From Haloferax larsenii JCM 13917 (GTDB lineage Archaea; Halobacteriota; Halobacteria; Halobacteriales; Haloferacaceae): 64,000 nucleotides of DNA. The translations under genes and the position numbers were made by a program. The DNA is taken from the NCBI RefSeq assembly GCF_000336955.1, contig NZ_AOLI01000025.1:11637-75636 (forward strand), in the 5' to 3' direction. Of the stretch, positions 25,320 through 34,485 are shown piece by piece (within the stretch, counting starts at the first letter, position 1; the number at the start of each line of letters is the position of its first letter). A model generated the notes under the pieces. The model searched no databases. It was not told where the DNA came from and worked only from the letters and a program-made list of their open reading frames with translations.

Positions 25320-25427
25320 GTGAACAGGCGGTACCTTCTTTATCGACCGCACCGATAGCGGCTGCTCTCCCGGAATCACGCACGACAGCCGCCCGAATGC
25401 CGTATTTCAGCCGATTATTTTGGGAAC

Positions 25428-25434
25428 CTTTATG
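25428..25434 (+). promoter_or_regulatory. Possible internal promoter for atpK
   Basis: The only sizeable gap in the operon (25320-25494, 175 bases) contains cctttatga, a TATA-like word preceded by purine-rich ttttgggaa, about 60 bases before the atpK ATG. An extra promoter would raise the dose of the ring subunit, which is needed in about ten copies per enzyme. Confidence 0.4.
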
Positions 25435-25494
25435 AGACGTCTTGCAACACATACGAACGTTCGGAGACGACAATCCGGTACTCAGGAACATACA

Positions 25495-25752
25495 ATGATT
25501 GAAGCAATTGAACCCCTCATGACTGCACTGCAGAATGAAACCGCTTCCTCGCCTGCCATCACCGAAGGCGCTGCGGCGGCCCTTTCGGTCGGTATCGCCG
25601 CTTTCGCAGCCGGATACGCCGAGCGCGGCATCGGTTCCGCTGCGATGGGCGCCATCGCCGAGGACGAGTCTCTCTTCGTCAACGGGCTGATCCTCACGGT
25701 TCTTCCCGAAACCCTCGTCATCCTCGCACTGGTCGTTGTCTTCGCGGCCTAA
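25495..25752 (+). CDS. atpK: A-type ATP synthase subunit K (c ring)
   Basis: This 85-residue proteolipid has two membrane helices. The first spans about 25-42 (GAAAALSVGIAAFAAG), the polar loop is YAERGIGSAAMGAIAEDESL, and the second spans about 63-84, with the ion-binding carboxylate E72 in VLPETLVIL. The N-terminal 20 residues form a short leader that may be cleaved or lie outside the membrane. It is a single-hairpin subunit, unlike the fused multi-hairpin K subunits of some methanogens. The ATG at 25495 is used, not the out-of-context one at 25420. Confidence 0.94.
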   Translation: MIEAIEPLMTALQNETASSPAITEGAAAALSVGIAAFAAGYAERGIGSAAMGAIAEDESLFVNGLILTVLPETLVILALVVVFAA

Positions 25753-25773
25753 GCACCCCTCCCTTTCCCCATT

Positions 25774-26358
25774 ATGAGTTTGGATAACGTCGTTGAGGAT
25801 ATCCGAGACGAAGCCCGCGCACGCGCAGAGGAAATCAGGCAGAACGGCCAGGAACGAGCGGACGAAATCGTCGCTGAAGCCGAAGCAGACGCCGAAGAAA
25901 TCCTCGAATCGCGCACGGCCGAAATCGAGCAGCAACTCGAACGAGAGCGAGAACAGTCGCTCTCCAGCGCGAAGCTCGAAGCCAAGCAGGCTCGGCTGAG
26001 CGCCCGCCGAGACGTGCTTCAGCGTGTCCGTGAGCAGGTCGAAAGCGAACTCGCCGACCTCGAAGGCGACCGTCGCGAGGAGCTGACCCGTACGCTCCTC
26101 GATGCGGCAGCGGTCGAATTCGAAGACGAGGACGAAGTCCACGTCTACGGTCGTGCCGACGACGCCGACATGCTCGAAGACATCCTTGCCGACTACGACA
26201 GATACGAAGTGTCTGGTGAGCGCGACTGCCTCGGTGGCGTCGTGGTCGAAGGCACGAATTCGCGCGTTCGGGTGAACAACACCTTCGACTCGGTCCTCGA
26301 TTCAGTCTGGGAGGACAACCTGAAGGAAGTGAGTGCGCGACTGTTCGACGACCAATGA
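25774..26358 (+). CDS. atpE: A-type ATP synthase subunit E (peripheral stalk)
   Basis: This is a 194-residue protein. Residues 1-105 are an Ala/Glu-rich long helix (VVEDIRDEARARAEEIRQNG) that coils with AtpH. Residues 110-194 are a compact alpha/beta head (FEDEDEVHVYGRADDADMLE, then GGVVVEGTNSRVRVNNTFDS) that docks on the catalytic A3B3 ring. It starts 21 bases after atpK and its stop overlaps the atpC start in ATGA. Confidence 0.95.
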   Translation: MSLDNVVEDIRDEARARAEEIRQNGQERADEIVAEAEADAEEILESRTAEIEQQLEREREQSLSSAKLEAKQARLSARRDVLQRVREQVESELADLEGDRREELTRTLLDAAAVEFEDEDEVHVYGRADDADMLEDILADYDRYEVSGERDCLGGVVVEGTNSRVRVNNTFDSVLDSVWEDNLKEVSARLFDDQ

Positions 26359-27401
26359 GCACAGCTGGCGGCTCGAATCCGGAGTACGTCATCGCTCGGG
26401 TACGAGCGAGACGAAGCGCCCTCTTCGGGGACGAAGAGTACCGCAAGCTGGTCCGCATGGGTCCGGCCGAAATCGCCCGGTTCATGGAGGAGTCGGAGTA
26501 CGAGACGGAGATCAACGCGCTGGGAAGCCGATTCTCGGGCGTCGACCTCATCGAGTACGCGCTGAACGCCAACATGGCGAAGCAGTTCAACGACATCCTC
26601 GACTGGGCCGGTGGTCGACTCTACGACCTCATCGCCCGGTACCTTCGAAAGTTCGACGCGTGGAACGTCAAGACGGTCCTGCGTGGAATCTACGCGGGGT
26701 CGTCCCGCGAGGAGGTCAAATCCGACCTCATCCGCGCTGGTGAGTTCGACGACCGACTCATCGAGCGACTGCTCGATGCGACCGAAATCGAAGAAGTGGT
26801 CGAAATCCTCTCCGGGACGATGTTCGGAGACGGGCTTGAGGCCGCGTTCGAAGATTACGAGGAAGCCGGTGTCCTCGTGCCGTTAGAGAACGCTGTCGAC
26901 CGCGCGTTCTACGAGCAACTGCTGGAGAACTTGGTCGTCGGTGAGGAAGCAGAACAGTATCGTGAGTTCCTCGAAGCGGAGATCGACTTCCGAAACGCCC
27001 GAAACGCACTCCGAATCGCTCGCAGTGGTGCCGACCTCGATCCTGCAGATTATTTCATCGAAGGTGGCACGCTGTTCCGAGCGTCGGAGATTACGGCGTT
27101 AGCGACCAGTACCAGCGAACTGGTCTCGAAGATTTCGGACAGTCAGTACGGTGACCGCCTCTCTGGTGCCATCTCGGACCTCGAGGCGGCAGACAGCCTC
27201 ATTAGTTTCGAGCGCGCCCTCGATTCGGCGCTGCTCGAGTACGCTGACACGCTCGGCTACGTGTTCCCGCTGTCTGTCACGCCGGTCATCTCGTACATTC
27301 TCGCCAAGGAACGCGAAGTCGACAACATTCGGGCGATTGCCCGCGGCCGCGAGGCCGGGCTTGGTCCCGACGAAATCGAGGAGGAACTGGTCATCCAATG
27401 A
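26355..27401 (+). CDS. atpC: A-type ATP synthase subunit C (d)
   Basis: This 348-residue helical funnel protein joins the central stalk to the K ring. It has the typical repeated helical bundles (YEEAGVLVPLENAVDRAFYE is one example) and VISYILAKEREVDNIRAIAR near residues 310-330, the most conserved segment of the family. The start overlaps the atpE stop and its stop overlaps the atpF start, so expression is tightly coupled. Confidence 0.95.
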   Translation: MSTAGGSNPEYVIARVRARRSALFGDEEYRKLVRMGPAEIARFMEESEYETEINALGSRFSGVDLIEYALNANMAKQFNDILDWAGGRLYDLIARYLRKFDAWNVKTVLRGIYAGSSREEVKSDLIRAGEFDDRLIERLLDATEIEEVVEILSGTMFGDGLEAAFEDYEEAGVLVPLENAVDRAFYEQLLENLVVGEEAEQYREFLEAEIDFRNARNALRIARSGADLDPADYFIEGGTLFRASEITALATSTSELVSKISDSQYGDRLSGAISDLEAADSLISFERALDSALLEYADTLGYVFPLSVTPVISYILAKEREVDNIRAIARGREAGLGPDEIEEELVIQ

Positions 27402-27718
27402 GCCAGGAAATCGCAGTTATCGGCAGTCCCGACTTCACGACGGGCTTTCGACTTGCGGGCGTCCGCAAGTTCGAGAACGTCCCGGACGAAGACAAGGACG
27501 AAGCACTCGACGAGGCCGTGACGCAGACGCTCGAGGACGAGGATGTCGGCATCATCGTGATGCACGAAGACGACCTCGACTACCTCTCGCGTAACGCCCG
27601 CAAGTCGGTCGAGCAGAGTATCGAGCCAACGCTCGTGACGCTCGGCGGTTCCGGCGGCGCAAGCGGCCTCCGCGACCAGATCAAGAGAGCTATCGGTATC
27701 GATCTGATGGACGAATAA
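27398..27718 (+). CDS. atpF: A-type ATP synthase subunit F
   Basis: This is a 106-residue alpha/beta protein ([20 protein letters not shown], then [20 protein letters not shown]) of the central stalk, homologous to V-ATPase F and CheY-like in fold. It rotates with subunit D and helps couple ATP hydrolysis to ion flow. ATGA overlap with atpC; five bases before atpA. Confidence 0.95.
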   Translation: MSQEIAVIGSPDFTTGFRLAGVRKFENVPDEDKDEALDEAVTQTLEDEDVGIIVMHEDDLDYLSRNARKSVEQSIEPTLVTLGGSGGASGLRDQIKRAIGIDLMDE

Positions 27719-27723
27719 CAAAC

Positions 27724-29484
27724 ATGAGTCAGGCAACACAAGATTCCGTTCGCGAGGACGGCATCATCGCAAGCGTGAGTGGTCCGGTCGTGACCGCCCG
27801 TGACCTTGACGCCCGTATGAACGACGTTGTGTACGTCGGCGACGAAGGGCTGATGGGCGAGGTTATCGAAATCGAGGGCGACCTCACGACCATTCAGGTG
27901 TACGAGGAGACTTCGGGCGTCGGTCCCGGCGAACCCGTCGAGAACACGGGCGAGCCGCTGACCGTCGACCTCGGTCCCGGCATGCTGGACGCCATCTACG
28001 ACGGTGTCCAGCGTCCGCTGGACGTGCTCGAGTCCAAGATGGGCTCGCCGTACCTCGACCGCGGTGTCGACGCACCCGGTATCGACCTGGAGAAGAAATG
28101 GGAGTTCGAACCGACGGTCTCCGAAGGCGACGAAGTCGCCCCCGGTGACGTCGTCGGTACGGTTCCCGAAACCGTGACCATCGAACACAAGGTCATGGTC
28201 CCGCCGGACTTCGAAGGTGGCGAAGTCGTCGCCGCCAACGAAGGCGAGTTCTCCGTCACCGAGGCGGTCGTCGAACTCGACAACGGCGAAGAAGTGACGA
28301 TGCACCAGGAGTGGCCGGTTCGGAAGGCGCGTCCCGCGGCAGAGAAGAAGACGCCCCGCGAACCGCTCGTCTCCGGGCAGCGTATCCTCGACGGTCTGTT
28401 CCCCATCGCGAAGGGTGGGACGGCCGCGATTCCGGGTCCGTTCGGGTCCGGAAAGACGGTTACGCAGCACCAGCTCGCCAAGTGGGCTGACGCAGACATC
28501 GTCGTCTACGTCGGCTGTGGTGAGCGTGGCAACGAGATGACCGAAGTCATCGAGGACTTCCCGGAACTCGACGACCCGAAGACCGGGAACCCGCTCATGG
28601 CGCGGACGTCGCTCATCGCGAACACGTCCAACATGCCCGTGGCGGCCCGCGAGTCCTGTATCTACACCGGTATCACCATCGCGGAGTACTACCGCGACAT
28701 GGGGTACGACGTGGCACTCATGGCCGACTCCACCTCGCGGTGGGCAGAGGCCATGCGCGAGATTTCCTCGCGTCTCGAAGAGATGCCCGGCGAAGAGGGG
28801 TACCCCGCGTACCTCGCCGCGCGTCTCTCCGAGTTCTACGAGCGCGCAGGGTACTTCACGACCGTCAACGGCAACGAGGGTTCGGTCTCCGTCATCGGCG
28901 CAGTTTCGCCGCCGGGCGGTGACTTCTCCGAGCCGGTCACGCAGAACACTCTGCGTATCGTGAAGACCTTCTGGGCACTCGACGCCGACCTCGCAGAGCG
29001 TCGCCACTTCCCGGCAATCAACTGGAACGAGTCCTACTCGCTCTACCAGGACCAGCTCGACCCGTGGTTCGTCGAGAACGTCGAGGACGACTGGCCCGAA
29101 GAGCGACAGTGGGCGGTCGACGTGCTCGACGAAGAGAACGAGCTTCAGGAAATCGTTCAGCTCGTCGGTAAGGACGCCCTGCCGGAGGACCAGCAGCTGA
29201 CCCTCGAAGTCGCTCGCTATCTCCGCGAGGCGTACCTGCAGCAGAACGCGTTCCACCCGACGGACACGTACTGTGAGCCAGAGAAGACCTACGGTATCCT
29301 CACCGCCATCCACACGTTCAACGACGAGGCGTTCAAGGCGCTCGAAGCCGGCGTCCCCGTCGAAGAAATCCAGGCCATCGAAGCGGTTCCCCGTCTGAAC
29401 CGTATCGGTGTGCAGGAAGACTGGGAGGCGTACATCGAGGACCTCAAGGCAGAGATCACCGAGCAACTCCGCGAGCTGTACTGA
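27724..29484 (+). CDS. atpA: A-type ATP synthase catalytic subunit A
   Basis: This 586-residue catalytic subunit has Walker A GPFGSGKT at residues 238-245 (K244 binds phosphate). An archaeal/V-type insertion (non-homologous region, about 115-185) precedes the nucleotide-binding core. Further on are [11 protein letters not shown] and [20 protein letters not shown]. It alternates with subunit B in an A3B3 hexamer. There is no intein at the Walker A site, where several archaeal atpA genes have one. The first in-frame ATG at 27724 is chosen. Confidence 0.97.
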   Translation: MSQATQDSVREDGIIASVSGPVVTARDLDARMNDVVYVGDEGLMGEVIEIEGDLTTIQVYEETSGVGPGEPVENTGEPLTVDLGPGMLDAIYDGVQRPLDVLESKMGSPYLDRGVDAPGIDLEKKWEFEPTVSEGDEVAPGDVVGTVPETVTIEHKVMVPPDFEGGEVVAANEGEFSVTEAVVELDNGEEVTMHQEWPVRKARPAAEKKTPREPLVSGQRILDGLFPIAKGGTAAIPGPFGSGKTVTQHQLAKWADADIVVYVGCGERGNEMTEVIEDFPELDDPKTGNPLMARTSLIANTSNMPVAARESCIYTGITIAEYYRDMGYDVALMADSTSRWAEAMREISSRLEEMPGEEGYPAYLAARLSEFYERAGYFTTVNGNEGSVSVIGAVSPPGGDFSEPVTQNTLRIVKTFWALDADLAERRHFPAINWNESYSLYQDQLDPWFVENVEDDWPEERQWAVDVLDEENELQEIVQLVGKDALPEDQQLTLEVARYLREAYLQQNAFHPTDTYCEPEKTYGILTAIHTFNDEAFKALEAGVPVEEIQAIEAVPRLNRIGVQEDWEAYIEDLKAEITEQLRELY

Positions 29485-29488
29485 GATC

Positions 29489-30892
29489 ATGAAGGAATAC
29501 CAGACTATCACCGAAATCAGCGGCCCGCTGGTGTTCGCCGAGGTTGACGAGCCGATCGGTTACGACGAAATCGTCGAAATCGAGACGCCGCAAGGCGAGA
29601 CCAAGCGTGGACAGGTCCTCGAATCGAGTGAGGGCCTCGTCGCGATTCAGGTGTTCGAAGGAACCACCGGTATCGACCGAAACGCGTCCGTCAAGTTCCT
29701 CGGCGAGACGCTCAAGATGCCCGTGACCGAGGACCTCCTCGGTCGCGTGCTCGACGGGTCCGGCCAGCCTATCGACGGCGGCCCGGAAATCGTCCCCGAC
29801 GAGCGCCGTGACATCGTCGGCGCAGCAATCAACCCCTACTCCCGCGAGTACCCCGAGGAGTTCATCCAGACTGGCGTCTCCGCCATCGACGGCATGAACA
29901 CCCTCGTCCGTGGTCAGAAGCTCCCCATCTTCTCCGCGTCGGGGCTTCCCCACAACGACCTCGCACTGCAGGTCGCCCGTCAGGCGACCGTGCTCGAAGA
30001 GGAAGGCGACGAAGACTCCGAGTTCGCTGTGGTCTTCGGCGCGATGGGTATCACGCAGGAAGAGGCCAACGAGTTCATGGAGGACTTCGAGCGCACGGGT
30101 GCACTCGAGCGCTCCGTCGTCTTCACGAACCTCGCGGACGACCCCGCAGTCGAGCGGACGGTCACGCCGCGTCTCGCCCTCACCACGGCCGAGTACCTCG
30201 CGTTCGACAAGGACTACCACGTCCTCGTCATCCTGACCGACATGACCAACTACTGTGAGGCGCTCCGCGAAATCGGTGCGGCTCGCGAAGAGGTCCCCGG
30301 TCGCCGTGGCTACCCGGGTTACATGTACACTGACCTTGCGCAGCTCTACGAGCGCGCAGGTCGTATCGAGGGTCGCGAAGGGTCTGTCACCCAGATTCCC
30401 ATCCTCACGATGCCGGGTGACGACGACACGCACCCGATTCCGGACCTGACCGGCTACATTACGGAAGGTCAGATCTACATCGACCGCGACCTCAACTCGC
30501 AGGGCATCCGCCCGCCGATCAATCCGCTTCCGTCCCTCTCGCGTCTGATGGACGACGGTATCGGTGAGGGTCTCACCCGCGAAGACCACGCCGACGTGTC
30601 CGACCAGATGTACGCGGCGTACGCAGAGGGTGAAGACCTCCGCGACCTCGTGAACATTGTCGGTCGCGAGGCGCTGTCCGAGCGTGACAACAAGTACCTC
30701 GACTTCGCAGAGCGCTTCGAAGAGGAGTTCGTCGACCAGGGATTCGACACGAACCGCACCATCGACGACACGCTCGACATCGGGTGGGACCTCCTCTCGA
30801 TGCTGCCGAAGTCCGAGCTCAACCGTATCGACGAAGAGCTCATCGAGGACTACTACCGCGACGAAGCCGAGACCGTCGAAGCGGACGCCTAA
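29489..30892 (+). CDS. atpB: A-type ATP synthase subunit B (regulatory nucleotide-binding)
   Basis: This is a 467-residue protein. It lacks a proper Walker A lysine motif ([20 protein letters not shown] in that place), as expected for the non-catalytic subunit. SRWAEALREIG-like sequence appears as [20 protein letters not shown]. The ATG at 29489 follows atpA by four bases. It ends 132 bases before the Bat regulator at 31025, and this is where the uninterrupted operon ends. Confidence 0.96.
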   Translation: MKEYQTITEISGPLVFAEVDEPIGYDEIVEIETPQGETKRGQVLESSEGLVAIQVFEGTTGIDRNASVKFLGETLKMPVTEDLLGRVLDGSGQPIDGGPEIVPDERRDIVGAAINPYSREYPEEFIQTGVSAIDGMNTLVRGQKLPIFSASGLPHNDLALQVARQATVLEEEGDEDSEFAVVFGAMGITQEEANEFMEDFERTGALERSVVFTNLADDPAVERTVTPRLALTTAEYLAFDKDYHVLVILTDMTNYCEALREIGAAREEVPGRRGYPGYMYTDLAQLYERAGRIEGREGSVTQIPILTMPGDDDTHPIPDLTGYITEGQIYIDRDLNSQGIRPPINPLPSLSRLMDDGIGEGLTREDHADVSDQMYAAYAEGEDLRDLVNIVGREALSERDNKYLDFAERFEEEFVDQGFDTNRTIDDTLDIGWDLLSMLPKSELNRIDEELIEDYYRDEAETVEADA

Positions 30893-31024
30893 CTCGGCGA
30901 CTTCGATTCTTTCTTCGGACGCGATTTCCTTCCGAGAGCGGTCGCTTTCGTCCGCGCTCCCGTGAGTACGCTGTCGAACCGTCCGAGAGCGAGGTTCCTT
31001 GTGCTACCAGCGTGTGTATGAGGT

Positions 31025-33010
31025 ATGTCAATTGCTTCGCCGCAGGCGCGTGTCTTCTCTGTCGTCGGCGACGACATCCGAGCACGAGTCGAACGCGAAC
31101 TCTCGTCGTTCGACGTCGAAGCCGTCGACTCGGCCGACGCTGTCGAGCGACGACTCGCCGAAGACTCTGCGGACTGCATCGTCATCGACACGGACTCACC
31201 AGCAACCGTGACAGCCATCAGCGAGACTGGCGTTCCGGTCGTCGTACTGGTCTCTCCGGACGCCGACCTCTCGCCGGGGGACGCACTCGATGCCGGTGCG
31301 GAAGACGTCGTTCCCGTCGTCGAGTCTAACCTCTTCGACCGACTCGGTGCCCGCGTCGCCAGCGTCGTGTCGTGGCACGACCGTCACGAGGAGGCGACAG
31401 ACCGGATTACCGAAGACCTGAAAGAACGGGCGATGGACGAAGCGCCCGTCGGAATCACTATCTCGGACGGCTCGCTCCCCGACCACCCGCTCGTCTACGC
31501 CAACGACGCGTTCGAGTCGATGACGGGGTACACCATCGAAGAGGCGCTGGGTCGAAACTGCCGATATCTGCAGGGTGACAAGACGAACCAAGAGCGCGTC
31601 GCCGAACTTCGCCGCGCAATCGATGCCGAGGAGTCGGCGTCGGTCGAACTGCTGAACTACCGGCGAGACGGCTCGACCTTCTGGAATCGCGTCGATATCG
31701 CGCCGCTTCCCGGTCCCGATGGCTCCGTGACTCACTACGTCGGTTTCCAGACGGACATCACAGAGCGCGTCCGCGCCGAGCAGGCCGCAGAGCGGTACGC
31801 CGCCCGCGTCGAAGAAGAACGCGCCCGACTCCAGAATCTCGTCGACCACATCGAAGGACTGCTCGAAGATGTCACGGGCGCGCTCGTCCGCGCGGAGACG
31901 CGCGCGGAACTCGAAACGACAGTGTGTGAGAAAATCGCCGCGTCGCCGTCGTTCGAGGGCGCGTGGATTGGCGACGTCGACCTCTCGCCGAAGGAAATCG
32001 TGCCGAACGAGTGGGCCGGAGCCGAATCGGCCACGCTGTCGGAACTCCGAATCGACCGCGACGACGACACCGACCCGACCGCGCTCGCCGCCACGACCGG
32101 GGAGGTACGGTCACAGACGGCTTCGGATGGCCGCCTCCACGCCGACGTGTCGCTGCCATTTACGAACGTTATCGCCGTCCCGCTCGTCCACCGTGATACG
32201 ATGTACGGTGTGTTGAGCGTGTACGCGACAGCGGCCGTCGACGAGTACGTACAGGCCGTCTTCGGGACGCTCGGCAGAGCAGTTGGGGCCGCCATCGACG
32301 CGTTCGAGAGCCGACGGACGCTCATGTCCAACGAGGTTCTCGAACTCGAACTCGAAATCACGGACTCGACACAGCCCCTCGCCACGCTCGCCACCTCGTG
32401 GGGATGTCGGCTCGAATACGAAGGGTCGGTTCCGCACGATGACGGGACGGTGAGCCTCTTCGTCTCGACGACGCCCCCGACCGCCGGCGAGGATATCGAC
32501 ACCGAAGAAACGTCCGAATTCGGTGCTGAGGGTATCGTACGCGTCTCGCAACTCCCGCGGGGAGACGACGCCGGACTGTACGAAATCATTCTCGCATCAG
32601 ATTCGCTTTTACACCTCGTCGCCGACGCGAGCGGCCGGATATCAGACCTCGAAGTCGACACCGACGGGACCCGACTGACCGTCGTAGTCCCGGACCGCGC
32701 ACTCGGTCGGTCGCTTCTCGACGACCTGAAAACGGTCGCACGGGGTGTCGAGCTCCGTGCCGTCAGGGACCGTGCGGTCCCGCCGCAGACCCAGCGAGAG
32801 TTTGCCGCGAGCGTCGGTGCAGAACTCACCGACAGACAGCGAACTGCGCTCCAACTGGCGTACCTCGGCGGCTTCTTCGAGTGGCCCCACGGGGTGAAAG
32901 GCGACGAACTCGCCGAGGCGATGGGTGTCTCCCGACCGACGTACCACCAGCATCTCCGTGCGGCCGAGCGAAAGCTGGTCACTCGGTTTTTCGAGAGCGA
33001 GGTTCTGTAG
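31025..33010 (+). CDS. Bat-type regulator with LOV photosensor domain
   Basis: This is a 661-residue regulator. Residues 8-110 look like a pseudo-receiver. Residues about 135-250 are a LOV domain with the photoactive cysteine in GRNCRYLQG (C179), the flavin contacts of NYRRDGSTFWN, and Q242 in GFQTDIT. A GAF domain follows at about 270-420 and the Bat domain at 430-590. The HTH_10 motif lies at about 600-655 (LTDRQRTALQLAYLGGFFEW, then MGVSRPTYHQHLRAAERKLV). LOV domains form a flavin-cysteine adduct in blue light, so this protein should sense blue light or redox state and change transcription. It sits between atpB and atpD in the same direction. Confidence 0.9.
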   Translation: MSIASPQARVFSVVGDDIRARVERELSSFDVEAVDSADAVERRLAEDSADCIVIDTDSPATVTAISETGVPVVVLVSPDADLSPGDALDAGAEDVVPVVESNLFDRLGARVASVVSWHDRHEEATDRITEDLKERAMDEAPVGITISDGSLPDHPLVYANDAFESMTGYTIEEALGRNCRYLQGDKTNQERVAELRRAIDAEESASVELLNYRRDGSTFWNRVDIAPLPGPDGSVTHYVGFQTDITERVRAEQAAERYAARVEEERARLQNLVDHIEGLLEDVTGALVRAETRAELETTVCEKIAASPSFEGAWIGDVDLSPKEIVPNEWAGAESATLSELRIDRDDDTDPTALAATTGEVRSQTASDGRLHADVSLPFTNVIAVPLVHRDTMYGVLSVYATAAVDEYVQAVFGTLGRAVGAAIDAFESRRTLMSNEVLELELEITDSTQPLATLATSWGCRLEYEGSVPHDDGTVSLFVSTTPPTAGEDIDTEETSEFGAEGIVRVSQLPRGDDAGLYEIILASDSLLHLVADASGRISDLEVDTDGTRLTVVVPDRALGRSLLDDLKTVARGVELRAVRDRAVPPQTQREFAASVGAELTDRQRTALQLAYLGGFFEWPHGVKGDELAEAMGVSRPTYHQHLRAAERKLVTRFFESEVL

Positions 33011-33173
33011 GCGACTTCCCCCGCCCCGTCCTGTCCCGCCTCGACTCCGGGGAGAACGTGTTGGCCGGCTACCACGTCGTCGCGGCTCCCCCTGCCGCCT
33101 GCCCTGTTTTCGCCCCGGACAGCGGGCCAGACAGTAAAAGATTAACACCCCAGGCGAACAACCCTCGCCAAAG

Positions 33174-33854
33174 ATGGCCGAAGACGTCAAGCCGACCCGC
33201 AAGAACCTGATGGCGATCGAAGATCGCATCGAACTCTCTGAGCGGGGTCACGACACGCTCGAACAGAAGCGGGACGGCCTCATCATGGAGTTCATGGACA
33301 TCCTCGACCAGGCACAGGACGTGCGGGCGAACCTGAACGCGGACTACGAGCGCGCCCAGAACAAGATTAACATGGCTCGCGCCATGGAGGGTGACGTCAC
33401 GGTTCGCGGTGCTGCCGCAGCGCTGAAAGAGTACCCCGAGATTACGACGCAGTCGAAGAACATCATGGGCGTCGTCGTCCCGCAAATCGAGTCCTCGCGC
33501 GTCAAAAAGAGCCTCGACCAGCGCGGCTACGGTCTGCTCGGTTCTTCGGCCCGCATCGACGAGGCTGCCGACGCCTACGAGGAACTGCTCGAATCCATCA
33601 TCCTCGCCGCGGAAGTCGAGACGGCGATGAAGAAGATGCTCGAAGAGATCGAGACGACGAAGCGCCGTGTCAACGCGCTCGAATTCAAACTGCTTCCCGA
33701 ACTCTACGAGAACCAAGAGTACATCGAGCAGAAGCTCGAAGAGCAAGAGCGCGAGGAAATCTTCCGCCTCAAGAAGATCAAAGCCAAGAAGGAAGAAGAA
33801 GAGAAGGAAGCGCGAGAGGCCGAACAAGCCGCCGAAGCCGCTACTGCGGACTAA
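33174..33854 (+). CDS. atpD: A-type ATP synthase subunit D
   Basis: This 226-residue central-stalk protein has two long antiparallel helices ([20 protein letters not shown] near the N-terminus, and [20 protein letters not shown] at 140-160). It ends in an acidic/basic tail ([20 protein letters not shown]). Unlike the other subunits it is separated from the operon by the Bat gene. A TATA-like aaaagattaac (33136-33146) 28-38 bases before the ATG suggests its own promoter. Confidence 0.95.
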   Translation: MAEDVKPTRKNLMAIEDRIELSERGHDTLEQKRDGLIMEFMDILDQAQDVRANLNADYERAQNKINMARAMEGDVTVRGAAAALKEYPEITTQSKNIMGVVVPQIESSRVKKSLDQRGYGLLGSSARIDEAADAYEELLESIILAAEVETAMKKMLEEIETTKRRVNALEFKLLPELYENQEYIEQKLEEQEREEIFRLKKIKAKKEEEEKEAREAEQAAEAATAD

Positions 33855-33930
33855 TCTCGTCACTTCTCTGCGGTATCTTCTCGGTCGCCCCACCGACCAC
33901 TTTTCGTCGCGCAACCGCGTAGGTAGTGGT

Positions 33931-34317
33931 ATGGCCTGTCCCGAGTGTGGTGGTGCGACAGTCCGGTACGTCGTTCCCGAAGACCTGCGAACGTACGCTC
34001 CCGAATCGACCGATATCGTCGCGCTGTGCGGCGATTGCCTGCACGTCTCCCCGGCGACCGTCGCGGGGGCACAAGTCGACGAGGCGAAGCAACTCGTCGA
34101 TGTCATCCCGGACGGTGACGGCGGCGCGGCCCTCGCTGTCGCGCTTGGGTTGCTCGACTCGCTGGCGCTCAACCGTTCCGGTATCGTGGAGTGTCTCGAA
34201 TACGCCGAGGAGTCGGGCGTCGACGTGCATCTGGCGCTCGATAGACTCGCCCACGGATTCCCCGATGCGCACGTCGACCTCGAACGACGCCGCAGTCAAC
34301 TCACGGCGTTTTTCTGA
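33931..34317 (+). CDS. Small zinc-ribbon-like protein of unknown function
   Basis: This is a 128-residue protein. The cysteine pairs CPEC (3-6) and CGDC (about 33-36) form a treble-clef-like zinc ribbon; the rest is helical (ALAVALGLLDSLALNRSGIV). No enzymatic motif is visible. It lies 76 bases after atpD, in the same direction, so co-transcription is possible. It converges with aRF1 across a hairpin-bearing gap. Haloarchaeal homologues exist by memory as an uncharacterised family, but I could not verify this. Confidence 0.8.
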   Translation: MACPECGGATVRYVVPEDLRTYAPESTDIVALCGDCLHVSPATVAGAQVDEAKQLVDVIPDGDGGAALAVALGLLDSLALNRSGIVECLEYAEESGVDVHLALDRLAHGFPDAHVDLERRRSQLTAFF

Positions 34318-34393
34318 CGAGTCGAACAGTCGCTCTTCGCGGGGTGAAGTGCTGAGGCTAGCGGCTGTGGTGTCTATGCTACTGACTGGTGGA

Positions 34394-34420
34394 GTGCCGC
34401 GGCTATCGGCCGATAGGCAC
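34394..34420. terminator. Palindrome/hairpin between convergent genes
   Basis: A perfect 14-bp palindrome CTATCGGCCGATAG (34403-34416) is flanked by GTGCC (34394-34398) and GGCAC (34416-34420), so a longer bulged stem can form. It lies between the stop of the zinc-ribbon gene and the stop of aRF1. A bidirectional transcription terminator is the simplest reading. Confidence 0.5.
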
Positions 34421-34485
34421 GGCGCTCGCGTTGCCTAGTGATTCGTCTCTCGCGCTTGCGCGCGAAGACGCCGAGGAGAAAGTGC

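Noticed and set aside
27580-29511. Minus-strand 643-residue frame antisense to atpA
   Set aside because: Opposite a clear ATP synthase subunit with Walker A; no motif of its own.
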